DNA from: Pseudomonas cannabina
GTDB lineage: Bacteria > Pseudomonadota > Gammaproteobacteria > Pseudomonadales > Pseudomonadaceae
Reading direction: 5' to 3'
DNA: 64,000 nt
Assembly: GCF_900100365.1 (NCBI RefSeq)
Contig: NZ_FNKU01000001.1
Span: 5,576,501 to 5,640,500 of the forward strand
The position numbers and the translations under genes are program-made. The notes beneath the pieces are model-generated. The model had not been told where the DNA came from. It searched no databases and saw only the letters and a program-made list of their open reading frames with translations. This document shows positions 10,039 to 19,680 of the stretch, one piece after another. Numbering within the stretch: the first letter of the stretch is position 1; every line of letters starts with the position of its first letter.

Positions 10039-11478
10039 TCACCATGACCTGCCTATCCTTCCGGTCATTTCCAGCATTTCAGGGCGTAGATGCCGAGCAT
10101 CCTGGCTTGGTACAGGTCTGTCCTCAATCACTGGTTCAGTACCAGTTCCTCCGCCGGCAATGTTGTGTTGTACCCACTTGGTGAGTTCGCCCAAGCTTCT
10201 CAACAGATCTTCCGGGCTGGAGCAGCCTAACGGTAGTTGCCTAACAGCAGGGTCGCCTTCATTCAAGGGGGACGGTATGTACTCGTGACTTCCTGACGTG
10301 ATATCTGGTGCAGCCTGTATTGTCGTACCCGAGTGCGAATTCAAAGGGGCACTTTGTTTTTTGCGCTTTAACTGCACGGTCTGGGCGGGCGTTTTGCCCA
10401 AGACGTGCCCCGATGCTCTGTCGGCAACTGCTGTCCTTTCGTGTATCGACGATCCCGAAGTCAAGTCCCTCACTGGAGCAGCTACAGAGTAATGTTTTTC
10501 AGCTCGCTGCGCCGCATCTGCTTTTGCCAGGTAGCTGATCTTGGCCGGTCGCTTGCCTCGCTCATTCATCACCGCTCGCATCATCTCGTAGTCAGGCTCT
10601 ATGTAATCCATCGTCGTTGCGATATTCGAGTGGTTCAGCAGTTTCTTGGTCAAATAGATATTGCGCTCTGGCAGCGTCATCAGCTCGCTGGCGATCGTGT
10701 GACGAAACCGGTGAGGAGTCATGCGTACCCCGGTCATCGCGGTGAGCTTTTTGTACATAGCCTCCACCTGATTAGAGTTCATCTCTTGACGACGGTAGTG
10801 ACCAGAAAATCTGTTTACGTTGAACAGTTGGTCTTCGGGCTGAAAACCCACTGCTTTAGCAGCGTTCATGATGGTTTCCAACTGTGCCATGAGCCCATCC
10901 GGGATCGGAATCAGGAACTCACGGTGAGTTTTCTCTGTTTCACCTCTGACTCGGATCAGCCGGTCGCCCAGGTACACATCCGCATAACGCAGGCACAGCA
11001 GCGCGTTGAGCCTTAGCCCCGTGTAGTAGAAGGTTTCGAACACGGTGAGCCAGAACCAGGCCGGAGTAATTTCTGTCCGTTTTCCAGTGGCACGTTCTTC
11101 TGCTGCCAACACCTTGAGCCAGTTACGAGCGCGGACGCTAGCGTCGTTAGCAACTGTCTTTTTTGGGCGCTTGGGTGGCACCACACTCGTGTTTTTAAAT
11201 GGGTTAGCAACCATGTCTACCAGACCGTGTTCGATTGCGTAGCCGTAGATGGTGCGCAAATGGCTGGAGTACGTATTCCAACTGCGCTTTGAGATTCTCT
11301 CCAGTTCGGATCTGCGCCAGTCGAGCATGTCCCGGTGCGTCGTCTCGCTTGCCAGACGGTCACCGAAGAATCTGACATAGGACTTTGTGGCAGCCCAGTA
11401 GATCTTGACCGTGTCCGGCCGTAAATCATGGGTGAGAATGTATTCCTGGGTCAGCTCAGGCAGTGTCATTGTGTTCAT
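10039..11478 (-). CDS. ICE tyrosine recombinase (integrase)
   Basis: 479 residues. The N-terminal part is a SAM-like core-binding domain (TLPELTQEYILTHDLRPDTVKIY...). The catalytic domain shows the Arg-I box (YYTGLRLNALLCLR), a Lys in TEKTHRE, HRFRH (HxxR) at about residue 265, and the C-terminal H/Y box LNHSNIATTMDYIEP with the nucleophile Tyr. The last 150 residues are a low-conservation tail. The start codon overlaps the relaxase stop (ATGA), so int is the last gene of an int-relaxase unit, the arrangement at the integrase end of PFGI-1-type ICEs. It would catalyse integration and excision at the tRNA cluster. Confidence 0.9.
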   Translation of the reverse strand: MNTMTLPELTQEYILTHDLRPDTVKIYWAATKSYVRFFGDRLASETTHRDMLDWRRSELERISKRSWNTYSSHLRTIYGYAIEHGLVDMVANPFKNTSVVPPKRPKKTVANDASVRARNWLKVLAAEERATGKRTEITPAWFWLTVFETFYYTGLRLNALLCLRYADVYLGDRLIRVRGETEKTHREFLIPIPDGLMAQLETIMNAAKAVGFQPEDQLFNVNRFSGHYRRQEMNSNQVEAMYKKLTAMTGVRMTPHRFRHTIASELMTLPERNIYLTKKLLNHSNIATTMDYIEPDYEMMRAVMNERGKRPAKISYLAKADAAQRAEKHYSVAAPVRDLTSGSSIHERTAVADRASGHVLGKTPAQTVQLKRKKQSAPLNSHSGTTIQAAPDITSGSHEYIPSPLNEGDPAVRQLPLGCSSPEDLLRSLGELTKWVQHNIAGGGTGTEPVIEDRPVPSQDARHLRPEMLEMTGRIGRSW

Positions 11479-13406
11479 TCAGATGCTTCCTTATCTGCCA
11501 AGTCCGCCAAACTGACCACAGGGTTGTCGTAGGGCACTTCACTGAAGACGTCGGTGGGCTCTAGGAGCAGATAGCCCCGCAGTTGCTTGCTTTTGCGCGG
11601 TCCTTTGACCATGCATGTCCAAATGTTCAGGCCGGCGGGCGTCTTCCGATGTTTTTTCAGCTTCTCAAAAGATCGCTGGACCAATTGCCAGGCTTCGAGA
11701 CCGCGCTCTTTCGCCTCGTGCTCAATCGCCGGATGCTCAAGCGCGTAACGTTTGAAGATATCCGGACTGACCAGAAACGCCGTGCTGTCCACGGTATGTA
11801 CACGCGCTTTGGCGTCATTGATGATGATCCGGTGAGAGATCACACCGCCTTTCAGCCAGGTGAAGAAGTTGGTGCCATGATTCGGGGCCGAGTCAGTCGA
11901 GTTCTTGGCAGTGTCTGTTGCTGGAGTTGTCTCAAAAACGGGGATGTCAGCCTCAGCCTGCTTGGGCTGACTAAGCCGTGCAGGTGGTTTGGTTGGAGGA
12001 GAAAAGGGGATCTGATCGTCGTCAGTGCTCTCCGGGCTACTTTGCACTGGTGCAGTTGGAGCAGCAGGTACTGGATCGGGAAATAGATCGAGCAGCTCAT
12101 CCAGCGCATCAAAATCTTTTACTGGTGCCGGTGCTTGTTTCTGAGAGGATTGCTGAGCCGTCTGATTGACCGCGGCAGGTATCTTCTTGTTGTTACCTAC
12201 CGATAGTGGTTCGGCGGCTCCCACAAGCGCTTGCTCGACTTCTTCCGCCGGTCCTGCGGCTTCCACCGTAAGGGTGCCGGTATACGCCTCTGGTCTTTCG
12301 GTAGCGTTCGGCCAGATCAATGCCGGCGCTATCTTCAACACCGTGAACGTGTTCTTCCAGCCTCGACCATTGTCGATGCTGGCCTTCCAAATGGCTTTTC
12401 CCTCTCCATTAGGCTGAATGATTGCCTGATCCTGGAGCAGATTGAACATGGGGGCATTGGATGTCGGAATGTGCTCAATGCCCTGTGACAGCAGATGAGC
12501 CCTGAGCTGGTCTACCGCAGGCTTGCTGACAAGCCACAAGCCGTCCTGCGTCAGCCAGCCGTCTGAAGGACCATCGGGCTGGTTCAGCTTGAATTTCTCA
12601 GAGATGAGCATCCTCAAGCCTTCGGCCAGCTGCCGCTGAATGGATTGTTTAGGCGCTGACATTGCCCGACCCGGATTGCCGCCGAGCTCTTGCGCCACCG
12701 ATGCCTGATCCGCCTGTGAGACAATTTCTCCCAGGATGTCGGCATGCTCATATTGCCCTGCGAACGCGAACACCAGTTGGGTCCAGAGCTCGGGAAACCC
12801 GCTGAGCCAGTCCAGTGCCTTCGCCGGAATGACATTCGCGTAGATCAGCGACGAAGCAGCTCCATGCAACCGGTAGTCCCGACCTTTCACGTACTTGAAT
12901 CGGTATGGCTGATCCAGTGGCCCATGCCATGGATGCCAAGTCGTGCCGTCTGCCAGTTCCACCTTGACGTCTACAGCAATCTTGCCCAGGTCATGGACGA
13001 GCGCACCATAAGCCGATGCTGCAGACCACGCTTCGGACTGGGCAGCCTGTGACTCGGGCGGAGCTCCGATTGGCAGCAGATACATTTGCCGAATCTTCAG
13101 TGCGTAGGCGACGATTTCAAGACCGTGATCCAGCATGCCACCATGATAGGCATGGTGATGATTCTCCGAGGCAGGGAGATGCTGCACCAAGGCTGCGTAG
13201 CTCTTGAATGCCTGCACGTATAGCGTATCGAACTGCGCGCGGGGCAGGGACGTTCTCTGCCATATGTTTTCAATGAGCTGACGCCGTCGGGGAGTAGACA
13301 GTAACGTGTCGGAAGACTCGGGTTTGATAAACCCTGCAGCAGCATTAGAGGGCGTGGTTGGCGATGTTTTTCTTCGCTGAAAGAAACTAAGCATTGAGGC
13401 ACCCAT
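11475..13406 (-). CDS. MOBH-family relaxase (TraI_2)
   Basis: 643 residues. The N-terminal half holds the TraI_2 domain with the histidine cluster ENHHHAYHGGMLDHGLEIV (about residue 85) and an HD pair in ALVHDLGKI (about 137), the metal-binding set that marks MOBH relaxases. The middle (about 380-520) is a Pro/Gln-rich linker, and the C-terminal part (FFTWLKGGVISHRIIINDAKARVH...) is the DUF1528-type DNA-binding domain. The protein should nick the ICE at oriT and pilot the strand through the type IV channel. No oriT could be identified by eye; the 600-bp gap upstream is a candidate region. Confidence 0.88.
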   Translation of the reverse strand: MGASMLSFFQRRKTSPTTPSNAAAGFIKPESSDTLLSTPRRRQLIENIWQRTSLPRAQFDTLYVQAFKSYAALVQHLPASENHHHAYHGGMLDHGLEIVAYALKIRQMYLLPIGAPPESQAAQSEAWSAASAYGALVHDLGKIAVDVKVELADGTTWHPWHGPLDQPYRFKYVKGRDYRLHGAASSLIYANVIPAKALDWLSGFPELWTQLVFAFAGQYEHADILGEIVSQADQASVAQELGGNPGRAMSAPKQSIQRQLAEGLRMLISEKFKLNQPDGPSDGWLTQDGLWLVSKPAVDQLRAHLLSQGIEHIPTSNAPMFNLLQDQAIIQPNGEGKAIWKASIDNGRGWKNTFTVLKIAPALIWPNATERPEAYTGTLTVEAAGPAEEVEQALVGAAEPLSVGNNKKIPAAVNQTAQQSSQKQAPAPVKDFDALDELLDLFPDPVPAAPTAPVQSSPESTDDDQIPFSPPTKPPARLSQPKQAEADIPVFETTPATDTAKNSTDSAPNHGTNFFTWLKGGVISHRIIINDAKARVHTVDSTAFLVSPDIFKRYALEHPAIEHEAKERGLEAWQLVQRSFEKLKKHRKTPAGLNIWTCMVKGPRKSKQLRGYLLLEPTDVFSEVPYDNPVVSLADLADKEASE

Positions 13407-14016
13407 GATGAAGTCATGGTGGGCCTTTTGCTCTAAAGGGCTCAGCGTGACAAGTCGAAACCCATATCCATCCTGGAAAGGTTATTACATGAGCCGCCAC
13501 CTGAATGGTTGGGATCCAAACAGTGTCAGCGAACCGATGTTGCCATGCTTGCCGAAGAAAATGTAGTCTCCAACTGCTTGTTTAGGTTAGTTTTTTTGTA
13601 AATCCAATTTTCATGGAGGACCGCCTTTCGAACCCTTTCGGCGTCCATTTCCGGCGGAATCGCCGGCCTTTTCAGGTAAGGCACTTACCCTTATTCCCCA
13701 TTCCATTCAAACCCTTCGCTTTGCCCTTTTGCTTCAGCCCATTTTCCCCTTTGGTGCCGACAATCCGGTGCAGGCAAAGATTGAAATCCAGTGAAAGGTC
13801 CATGGCAGCGCTTCATGTCTCCAGGTGAAGCGCACGATGGCTGGGACAGCTTTTCAGTCGAAGCACTGTCGACTCGGGCCTCTCAACGGTCGGTATCTGT
13901 TGCGCAACTGCTCGTCGAGGGCTTGATTTTCAAGGGGGATTGAGCTGAAGATACCCACTAATGGGTTATCAATTGATATCAATACGACATGCTCTAATCG
14001 ACCGGCGAGGTGACAC
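13407..14016. other. 610-bp intergenic region between relaxase and DUF3742 gene
   Basis: Divergent start sides of the relaxase and the DUF3742 gene. No convincing gene. It holds runs of CCTTTTC/CCCTTC on the plus strand and, near 13967-13978, the 12-bp palindrome TATCAATTGATA, about 40 bp upstream of the next gene, which could be an operator. It is a plausible place for oriT, but nothing in it proves that. Confidence 0.4.
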
Positions 14017-14427
14017 ATGACCCCAGATGCCAATACGGATTTAAGCGGTGCAGCGCGTTTTGGTCACGTGCTCGGTCGTGGTCTGCGTCGAATACTCAAT
14101 GTTGAGCGCGCGTTCTGGTTGTTGCTCAGCCGAGCTGGCGTGCCTGGCCTGATCGTGACATCAGTTAAGTGGGCTGCCCGTGTGGCAGTGATCGGCACGT
14201 GTGCATTCTTCGCCGCTTGGGGGCTGTTGTACGTACTGTCCTTCACTGTCCTTTTGGCTATTGGGCTCGGTATCGTGAATAGCTCTTCTGTTGAAAATGG
14301 TCTATACACACCGCAACTGGATATCTTCGGTGACGCTTTGGAAGATGAACACATCAGTGGCGATTCAGGGTGGATGACTGGTAATCAAGGCTATGGCTAT
14401 TACCAAAATGGTTTGAAACAGTCGTAA
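14017..14427 (+). CDS. DUF3742 family ICE membrane protein
   Basis: 136 residues with a good ribosome binding site (GAGGTG). It has the DUF3742 layout: an amphipathic basic N-terminus (FGHVLGRGLRRILNVERAFW), one or two hydrophobic helices (VAVIGTCAFFAAWGLLYVLSFTVLLAIGLGIV) and a Tyr/Gly-rich tail. Members sit beside the TraG-like gene in PFGI-1-type ICEs; their function is not known. It is the only transfer-region gene in this block on the plus strand. Confidence 0.75.
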   Translation: MTPDANTDLSGAARFGHVLGRGLRRILNVERAFWLLLSRAGVPGLIVTSVKWAARVAVIGTCAFFAAWGLLYVLSFTVLLAIGLGIVNSSSVENGLYTPQLDIFGDALEDEHISGDSGWMTGNQGYGYYQNGLKQS

Positions 14428-14483
14428 GGGTATTGGTTTATGGGTGCCGAGATGCATTTGTCTCGGCACCTGCAGTGTATAGC

Positions 14484-16025
14484 CTATTTTTTCATGTTTC
14501 CTTTTACCTCTGACATGATTATATTTGCGCCTCCTCCCGCTGATTTGGCATCTCTCGTACCGTCAGTCAATCCTTGCATTAAACCGCCAATCGTTGCGCC
14601 GCCCCATCCCAAGGCGAGCACCCAGAAACTTGGTAGCACAATGAACATCGCGCCAATTACGAAGTCTAGCAGCAAGTCTCCTTGAGCATTGCTGGCTCCA
14701 AACACGGGGTCAAAATTGGAGTGGGGAACATTGCTTCCTATCCCGTTACCGTAAAGTGCATCTAAAATCGTGCTGTCGACCCAGCGTGCCAGTTGGAACC
14801 AGAAGTCGACAAAGATCAATGCGAACGCAGCAAAAGTGATCGTCATAACGACCTTCAGATCAAACATTCCTACGACTAGCACAAACGGGATGCAGATGAT
14901 CAGGGCCATCTTTAGGAAGGCCATTGCCATTGGTGCAGCCTGCCGAACGCTGTCCATGGCGGGGTACATCATGAGAGCCCCAGCAGCCTGACCGACGGTA
15001 GCAGTCAAGCGCGTCACATCGTTAGCCACTGAGCCACCCACTTGGCCGCCGTAGTCGGTATACACCTGTCCCTGCGTCAGTTTCTGTTTCCTTGGGGAGA
15101 CCAGATCGCGAATGACCGAGTCGTTCACCTCATTCGGGGTCATGAATTTTGCCCACTGAGCGAGCTTGCTCAGCAGATCTGGACTGACCTGTTCCAGCAG
15201 TCTGGCTCTTAGGCCGATGCTTGCGGCCGACCACCATTGAGTGCACGTAGGAAATCCCCCACCACCAGTTGTTTGTGGCAGGCCCGCATCTCTTGTTGCG
15301 TCGTAGGGCCATCTGGTCCGAGGACTGTGTGACCTGAACCCAGAGAAACCATCATCATAATAGCCTGGCGTCTGCAGGAAGAACCGCGAGCCGATCCAGT
15401 TGACGTCGTTCAATTGCTCTTTGGTGAGCGTTGGTTGAGTCATGAATAGTCGCGACCGTGCCAGTGCGTAGCAGTCGTTGGTAAAGTCGGCGACTTCCTG
15501 TGCCAGTAGTGGGTCGTTGATACGCGCTCTATTCACATCCATTCGAACTTGTTGCAGGTCTACACCACAAGGGATCGCCGCGATGGAGGCTGCGGTTGCG
15601 GCTTTTGACATCGCATGCACGAATAGCCACCACACAGGAACAACGGCGCTTTTTCCATTCAACGTACTGAATGAGGTATTCCAACCCGTATCGGTCGGGT
15701 TGGGTACCGAATACTGACACTGCTCCGAGCGGCTTCGATCAAACTGCAACGTGTCGATGCTGACCGTCACCAGAGGCATGCAGCAAAAAATGATGACCAG
15801 AATCGCGGTGTAGAAGCGGTTCTCGACTCGGGCCAGTGAGAGCACCCCTTTGTTGCCTTCGTCGGCCCCCTCGGCACGTGCCTTGAGCCATTCGCTGATG
15901 ATGATGGCGGCAAACGGCGCGGCCACCAAGCCGCTGTCCTCAATCATGTTCCAGACGCCGCTGTTGATGATCCAGCCGACCAGCGTGAGGTAGTATTCCA
16001 GATAATCATTGGTGTGTAACATCAT
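14484..16025 (-). CDS. TraG N-terminal domain conjugal transfer protein
   Basis: 513 residues with several membrane helices at both ends (residues 30-50, 70-90, 120-135 and 375-420) and a large periplasmic middle rich in Trp and Cys. This is the pattern of the TraG N-terminal family, which in F-type systems acts in mating-pair stabilisation. Its start overlaps the stop of the preceding small gene by 4 bp. It is the last gene of the block 19180-14484 and is convergent with the DUF3742 gene. Confidence 0.82.
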   Translation of the reverse strand: MMLHTNDYLEYYLTLVGWIINSGVWNMIEDSGLVAAPFAAIIISEWLKARAEGADEGNKGVLSLARVENRFYTAILVIIFCCMPLVTVSIDTLQFDRSRSEQCQYSVPNPTDTGWNTSFSTLNGKSAVVPVWWLFVHAMSKAATAASIAAIPCGVDLQQVRMDVNRARINDPLLAQEVADFTNDCYALARSRLFMTQPTLTKEQLNDVNWIGSRFFLQTPGYYDDGFSGFRSHSPRTRWPYDATRDAGLPQTTGGGGFPTCTQWWSAASIGLRARLLEQVSPDLLSKLAQWAKFMTPNEVNDSVIRDLVSPRKQKLTQGQVYTDYGGQVGGSVANDVTRLTATVGQAAGALMMYPAMDSVRQAAPMAMAFLKMALIICIPFVLVVGMFDLKVVMTITFAAFALIFVDFWFQLARWVDSTILDALYGNGIGSNVPHSNFDPVFGASNAQGDLLLDFVIGAMFIVLPSFWVLALGWGGATIGGLMQGLTDGTRDAKSAGGGANIIMSEVKGNMKK

Positions 16026-16390
16026 AGTGTACTGACTCCCTCGAGTAGGCCGGCACGCCGTAGCTCCATCAATGCAATCAACAGCAGGGCGATCACCTCA
16101 CATCGCATTAGACCTGCGGGAATATCGGAGGATGCCTGTTGAACCAGTTGCTTCCTGATCTTGAGCCATCCGAAGGCCAGCGTTGCGTAGACCAACAGCC
16201 GCCAGGCCAGCATGTACCCGTAGTGCGTCCTCTGCCATTCGCTGAATTGCTCCAGATCCCCAAACACCTTGTCGACGAACGTCAGAAACGTCACGACCAG
16301 TAGCGCCATCAGTAATGACATCAATAGAAAAATCAGCGCAGCTTTACCCGCTTTTCTCCATCGTCCAGTTTTTGTTGTGGTTGACGTCAT
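16022..16390 (-). CDS. Small ICE membrane protein, unknown function
   Basis: 122 residues with about three hydrophobic segments (AALIFLLMSLLMALLVVTFL; LLVYATLAFGWLKI; EVIALLLIALMELRRAGLL). It lies between the TraH-like and TraG-like genes with start and stop overlaps, a position always filled by a small hypothetical gene in this ICE family. No function can be assigned. Confidence 0.75.
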   Translation of the reverse strand: MTSTTTKTGRWRKAGKAALIFLLMSLLMALLVVTFLTFVDKVFGDLEQFSEWQRTHYGYMLAWRLLVYATLAFGWLKIRKQLVQQASSDIPAGLMRCEVIALLLIALMELRRAGLLEGVSTL

Positions 16391-16392
16391 CG

Positions 16393-17787
16393 TCAGTCCT
16401 CCTTCTTGGGGCTTTGCAATTGGTCAAGACGATCAGGCGTCGGGTCGCCTTGGAAGATGCCTTTTGAACCGTCCCTCCTGATTTGAGCCCGTTGCAGAAT
16501 GGCGGTCGGAGAGTTGCTGGCCAGATTGCGCCGCATGTCCAGCTCGGTCTTCAGGTTGTCAATTTCCTGTTGCAGGTTGTTGTTCTGCTGACTGACCGCC
16601 TGCTGGGCCACATCATTGGCGGCGATGTTCGGTTCCTTGCTCCCGGTAAACATCGTGCGTTGAAGCAGCAACGCTTTACCCAGCACATCCGATAAAGCGA
16701 GCTCTGAAGCAAGGCGTTTGGCCAATATGTCCTGGTCGTGTTCGGAGCGCAGGGCCTCGACCACGCCGCGCGTCACAGGCAGAGAGCTACTGCTGGCTTG
16801 CGACAGGTTCTCCTGCGTGAGGGATTTGTTGCCTGAAATGAGCTCCTGCAGCGCCTTGAGTTTTGAGTCGTAGGACTCTTGAATGAGGGGCGTGAGCCCA
16901 ACGCCAGCAGTAGAGGTGGTTTTGGTGCAACCCTCACACGTGCGTTGTTGCTGCTCTCCCAGAACACGGTTGGCGAATGTGGTTGCTTCCTGCGGCGAAG
17001 ACCAAGTGGAGCACACCATGCCGTTGTTGCAGCTCGATGGGCTGATAGAGGCTGTATCAGCGGCATTACGTCCATTCAGCAGGTTGTATCCTGCCCGCGT
17101 GACATCGCCTACGACCTTGATCGGCTGTTGGCTCGATCCGCCGGCCTTGCTTCCACCCACCCAGGTGATACCGTCATTCCCACCTTGCTTTTCGACCTGA
17201 GCAACGGCTGAGACCGCGTCTGTGTTTCCGGTTTTCACTGCCTGACTCATGGCCTGGCCTTCGGCGATCTTGTCCCAGCCCATTTGTCCGCCCGCGACAT
17301 CGAGCATCTTGTCCGCTATGGCGCGGCACGTGCCTTTGGAGCGGTCGAAATCAAGACGGCCTTGCAGGATGCCGTTGGTGAGCAGGTTGTAAAGCGCTGG
17401 ATTGGCGCGCTGGATAATCAGCCCTGGCAATGAGGCCACTGCGCTGGTGGCGTTGTAGATCATCGAGCCCATGATCGTCTGAAAGCCGGAAGTGGCACCG
17501 TTCAACTGATTCTCCAGTGTATTGTTCAGGCTCATGTTTCCGCAGACCAGGTTGCTGTTCCAGCCACCGCCAATGCTGATGCTGTCCATGTTCCCGGCGC
17601 TTCCCATGGTCACGGCGTTGCCGCCACCGACGCTGTACAACACATCGTCACCGATGACGCTGCCGGACGAGCTGGCACTGATCCCTGGCGTCTCGGCAAG
17701 GGCGCTGTGGACCGTTAGGGCGCTCATAAATGTGATAGTCAACATGGCGGCGGCGCGGCGCATGATTGAAGTCCTCTTGATCATCAT
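16393..17787 (-). CDS. ICE protein, TIGR03755 (PFL_4711) family, TraH-like
   Basis: About 464 residues from the start MMIKRTSIMRR, which gives a cleavable signal peptide (MLTITFMSALTVHSALAE). The mature protein is periplasmic with a Gly-rich start and a C-terminal coiled coil (NNLQQEIDNLKTELDMRRNL). The family corresponds in position to TraH of F-type systems, a component of the outer-membrane/periplasm assembly. It overlaps the TraU-like gene by 4 bp. The family assignment is from remembered gene order and sequence style. Confidence 0.78.
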   Translation of the reverse strand: MMIKRTSIMRRAAAMLTITFMSALTVHSALAETPGISASSSGSVIGDDVLYSVGGGNAVTMGSAGNMDSISIGGGWNSNLVCGNMSLNNTLENQLNGATSGFQTIMGSMIYNATSAVASLPGLIIQRANPALYNLLTNGILQGRLDFDRSKGTCRAIADKMLDVAGGQMGWDKIAEGQAMSQAVKTGNTDAVSAVAQVEKQGGNDGITWVGGSKAGGSSQQPIKVVGDVTRAGYNLLNGRNAADTASISPSSCNNGMVCSTWSSPQEATTFANRVLGEQQQRTCEGCTKTTSTAGVGLTPLIQESYDSKLKALQELISGNKSLTQENLSQASSSSLPVTRGVVEALRSEHDQDILAKRLASELALSDVLGKALLLQRTMFTGSKEPNIAANDVAQQAVSQQNNNLQQEIDNLKTELDMRRNLASNSPTAILQRAQIRRDGSKGIFQGDPTPDRLDQLQSPKKED

Positions 17788-18722
17788 TGAAAGTCCGTAC
17801 TGCCAAGAAAGGTTTGTCCTTGCCGCTTGCAGCAGGAATAGGGTCGCCATAGCGCCCAGGCGTATGAACCGTCTGTGGCTTGCATGCCCGGGCCAAAGTT
17901 AGGAAATACAGCGCAGCTCGGACTGAGAGCAGGAGTGAGCTCTTGCCACTTACCCGTGGCAGCAACGCCCTCAATCAGTTCTCCTGCAGGCCAATAACCT
18001 GGCATCGGTAGTGCGCGTAGAGGTAGGTAGACATGGACTTGTCCAATTCTGGTGACCACATCGCCGGCACGTTGAGCAATGACCGCAGCTGCCTTGTAAT
18101 CGTCGGCTTGATGGATAAAGCCGCTGCGGGGGTAGACGCTTCCCCACATGTCTCCAGAGAAAAGGCCGCCCACTTCTCTGCGGCCAGGGATGAGCGCCTC
18201 CGGGTACACCGATTCAGGAACGCCGTGGCGCCAGGCAACCGTATCCAGTGTGCTCAAGAGGTAAGGCATGTATGGAGTAGCAGCACCTGGGCAGGCGTAG
18301 CCAGAAGCACTCGCAAACTGGCTGAACGTTGCTCCTCCTGGATGTCCGATAACGTCAGCATTTTTGAATTTAGCCAGGCTGTCTTCGTTGTTGTGATTGG
18401 TGGTCCCGTCGCCGCCATCCTGGGCGAATGAAGTTGATGAGCTCAACGAAGAGACCTCCATCCACGGGTTTTCACCGGTATTCGAGTAGCTTGATACCAC
18501 GGCGTCTGGAACGAAGTGACGAACCTTGGTCGATGTCTTCACCTTGCAGCCAAACGGGGTGCAAAGCAGCCAGTAGCAGATTCCGACCACCTTGTATTCC
18601 AGGCAGTCGGGCGACAGGGTTGAGGCGGCGAGGGTGGCCGATGTCACTGTAGCGGCGGCTGGCCAGGTTGAGATCGACAGCGCCAATGTCGCCCACGCCG
18701 AAGGCTTGCGTAGGTTCATCAC
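17784..18722 (-). CDS. ICE protein, TIGR03756 (PFL_4710) family, TraU-like
   Basis: 312 residues with an N-terminal signal sequence and many cysteines (CLEYKVVGICYWLLCTPFGC at the start of the mature part; SCCKRQ near the end), the TraU-like pattern. It is periplasmic and probably disulfide-bonded, which fits the DsbA-like gene elsewhere in the transfer region. Start and stop codons overlap both neighbours, showing a tightly coupled operon. Confidence 0.8.
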   Translation of the reverse strand: MMNLRKPSAWATLALSISTWPAAATVTSATLAASTLSPDCLEYKVVGICYWLLCTPFGCKVKTSTKVRHFVPDAVVSSYSNTGENPWMEVSSLSSSTSFAQDGGDGTTNHNNEDSLAKFKNADVIGHPGGATFSQFASASGYACPGAATPYMPYLLSTLDTVAWRHGVPESVYPEALIPGRREVGGLFSGDMWGSVYPRSGFIHQADDYKAAAVIAQRAGDVVTRIGQVHVYLPLRALPMPGYWPAGELIEGVAATGKWQELTPALSPSCAVFPNFGPGMQATDGSYAWALWRPYSCCKRQGQTFLGSTDFQ

Positions 18723-19180
18723 GGTATATCTCCCTGGCCAGCTTCATCTTGATGGTGGGCAGCACGCCACTGGGCAATGCGATGTTCCGCCGCCAGGACA
18801 TTGGTTTCGCCATACACAACAAACGTGCGGTCGACCACCACAGCAGGCACCTTCGTGACCCCGATGCTCCAGGCGTCTACGAGGTTTTGTTGAGCTAAGG
18901 CCAGGTCGCGTTGCAAGCGCTGCGCATCGGCGCTCTTGAGGCGCTGCTGCATGATGGTGATGGCTTGTTGCTGATTCGCTGGTAGCCCTTCCGAAAGCTT
19001 GGTCTCAAGCCGCTCTTGCTCGTCCAGGAGAATCAGCCGGACATGTGCCGATGTCTGAACGGGATGGTTACGGTCCGTAATGACCCACGTCTCCGCGTGT
19101 GCGAGGGTGATCTGGGCGGCCATGACCAAGCCCAGAAGGCTACGTTTGGATCTGAAGCAATAGGTTCTGGAGGGAAGCAT
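18719..19180 (-). CDS. ICE protein, TIGR03757 (PFL_4709) family
   Basis: 153 residues with a signal peptide (LLGLVMAAQITLAHAE) and a C-terminal thioredoxin-like/TrbC-like stretch (GVTKVPAVVVDRTFVVYGETNVLAA). It is the first gene of the block that continues with TraU-, TraH- and TraG-like genes. Its upstream side is where cargo block 1 begins, so its natural promoter or upstream operon genes may have been displaced. Confidence 0.78.
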   Translation of the reverse strand: MLPSRTYCFRSKRSLLGLVMAAQITLAHAETWVITDRNHPVQTSAHVRLILLDEQERLETKLSEGLPANQQQAITIMQQRLKSADAQRLQRDLALAQQNLVDAWSIGVTKVPAVVVDRTFVVYGETNVLAAEHRIAQWRAAHHQDEAGQGDIP

Positions 19181-19516
19181 GTGGCAGTACCTGCAGATGG
19201 TGTCAGGTACAGGAAACGCGATTGATGAAGAGCCGTCAGTAGGAAACCGTTATCGGGACGATTGGGGTTTGGTGGAGTCTGCTTGGATGGTGCGCCCGCC
19301 ATAAAGCAGCAGGCGCGGTAGCATTTTCTTATAACGCCGCATAAACACTGGTGGTAGGCTTTCCCGGAGGCCTGCTGCTGACTCTCTTTGGAACGACAGC
19401 GAATTTCCGCCAATCCTGATAGAGAGTTCCACTACAGCCAAGATCCGTAGTGCAACATATCTTCGACGTGGTCAAATCAAACACCTCATAAGAGTGGCTT
19501 CGATGACAGGCCGCAT
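19181..19516. other. Intergenic region at the left border of cargo block 1
   Basis: 336 bases with no convincing gene on either strand. It marks the transition from ICE backbone to cargo; no clean junction repeat could be recognised. Confidence 0.4.
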
Positions 19517-19612
19517 GCCAGAGCGGACGTGCTGCTGCTTTGGCTCACTCACACAGCTGGCCTGCGCGTCACAGAGCTGGCCCAGCTTGAAACGTCGCTT
19601 TTACCGCCAAGC
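19517..19612 (+). pseudogene. Fragment of a tyrosine recombinase gene
   Basis: Reading from 19517, the residues DVLLLWLTHTAGLRVTELA followed by QLETS match the first conserved box (with the catalytic Arg in TAGLR..E) of XerC/phage-type integrases. About 32 codons remain, without a start or the rest of the catalytic domain. The fragment ends where the repeat at 19612 begins. It is a relic of another integrated element. Confidence 0.6.
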
Positions 19613-19680
19613 AATCAATCCCGGTCGAAAAACGCGATGGTCGCAGGTTGAGGCCATTCCGATTGCAGGTCGTTACAGCT
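19612..19680 (+). repeat. Cargo repeat R1, copy 1
   Basis: About 69 bases beginning CAATCAATCCCGGTCG and ending TTGCAGGTCGTTACA; a nearly identical copy lies at 38011-38079 in cargo block 2. It ends at the stop codon of the YagU-like gene. Origin unknown; it is one of several sequences shared by the two cargo blocks. Confidence 0.7.

Noticed and set aside
13613..13828. A 71-codon frame rich in Phe and Pro between relaxase and DUF3742 gene
   Set aside because: Composition follows the CCTTTTC-rich DNA; no ribosome binding site and no similarity to a known family.
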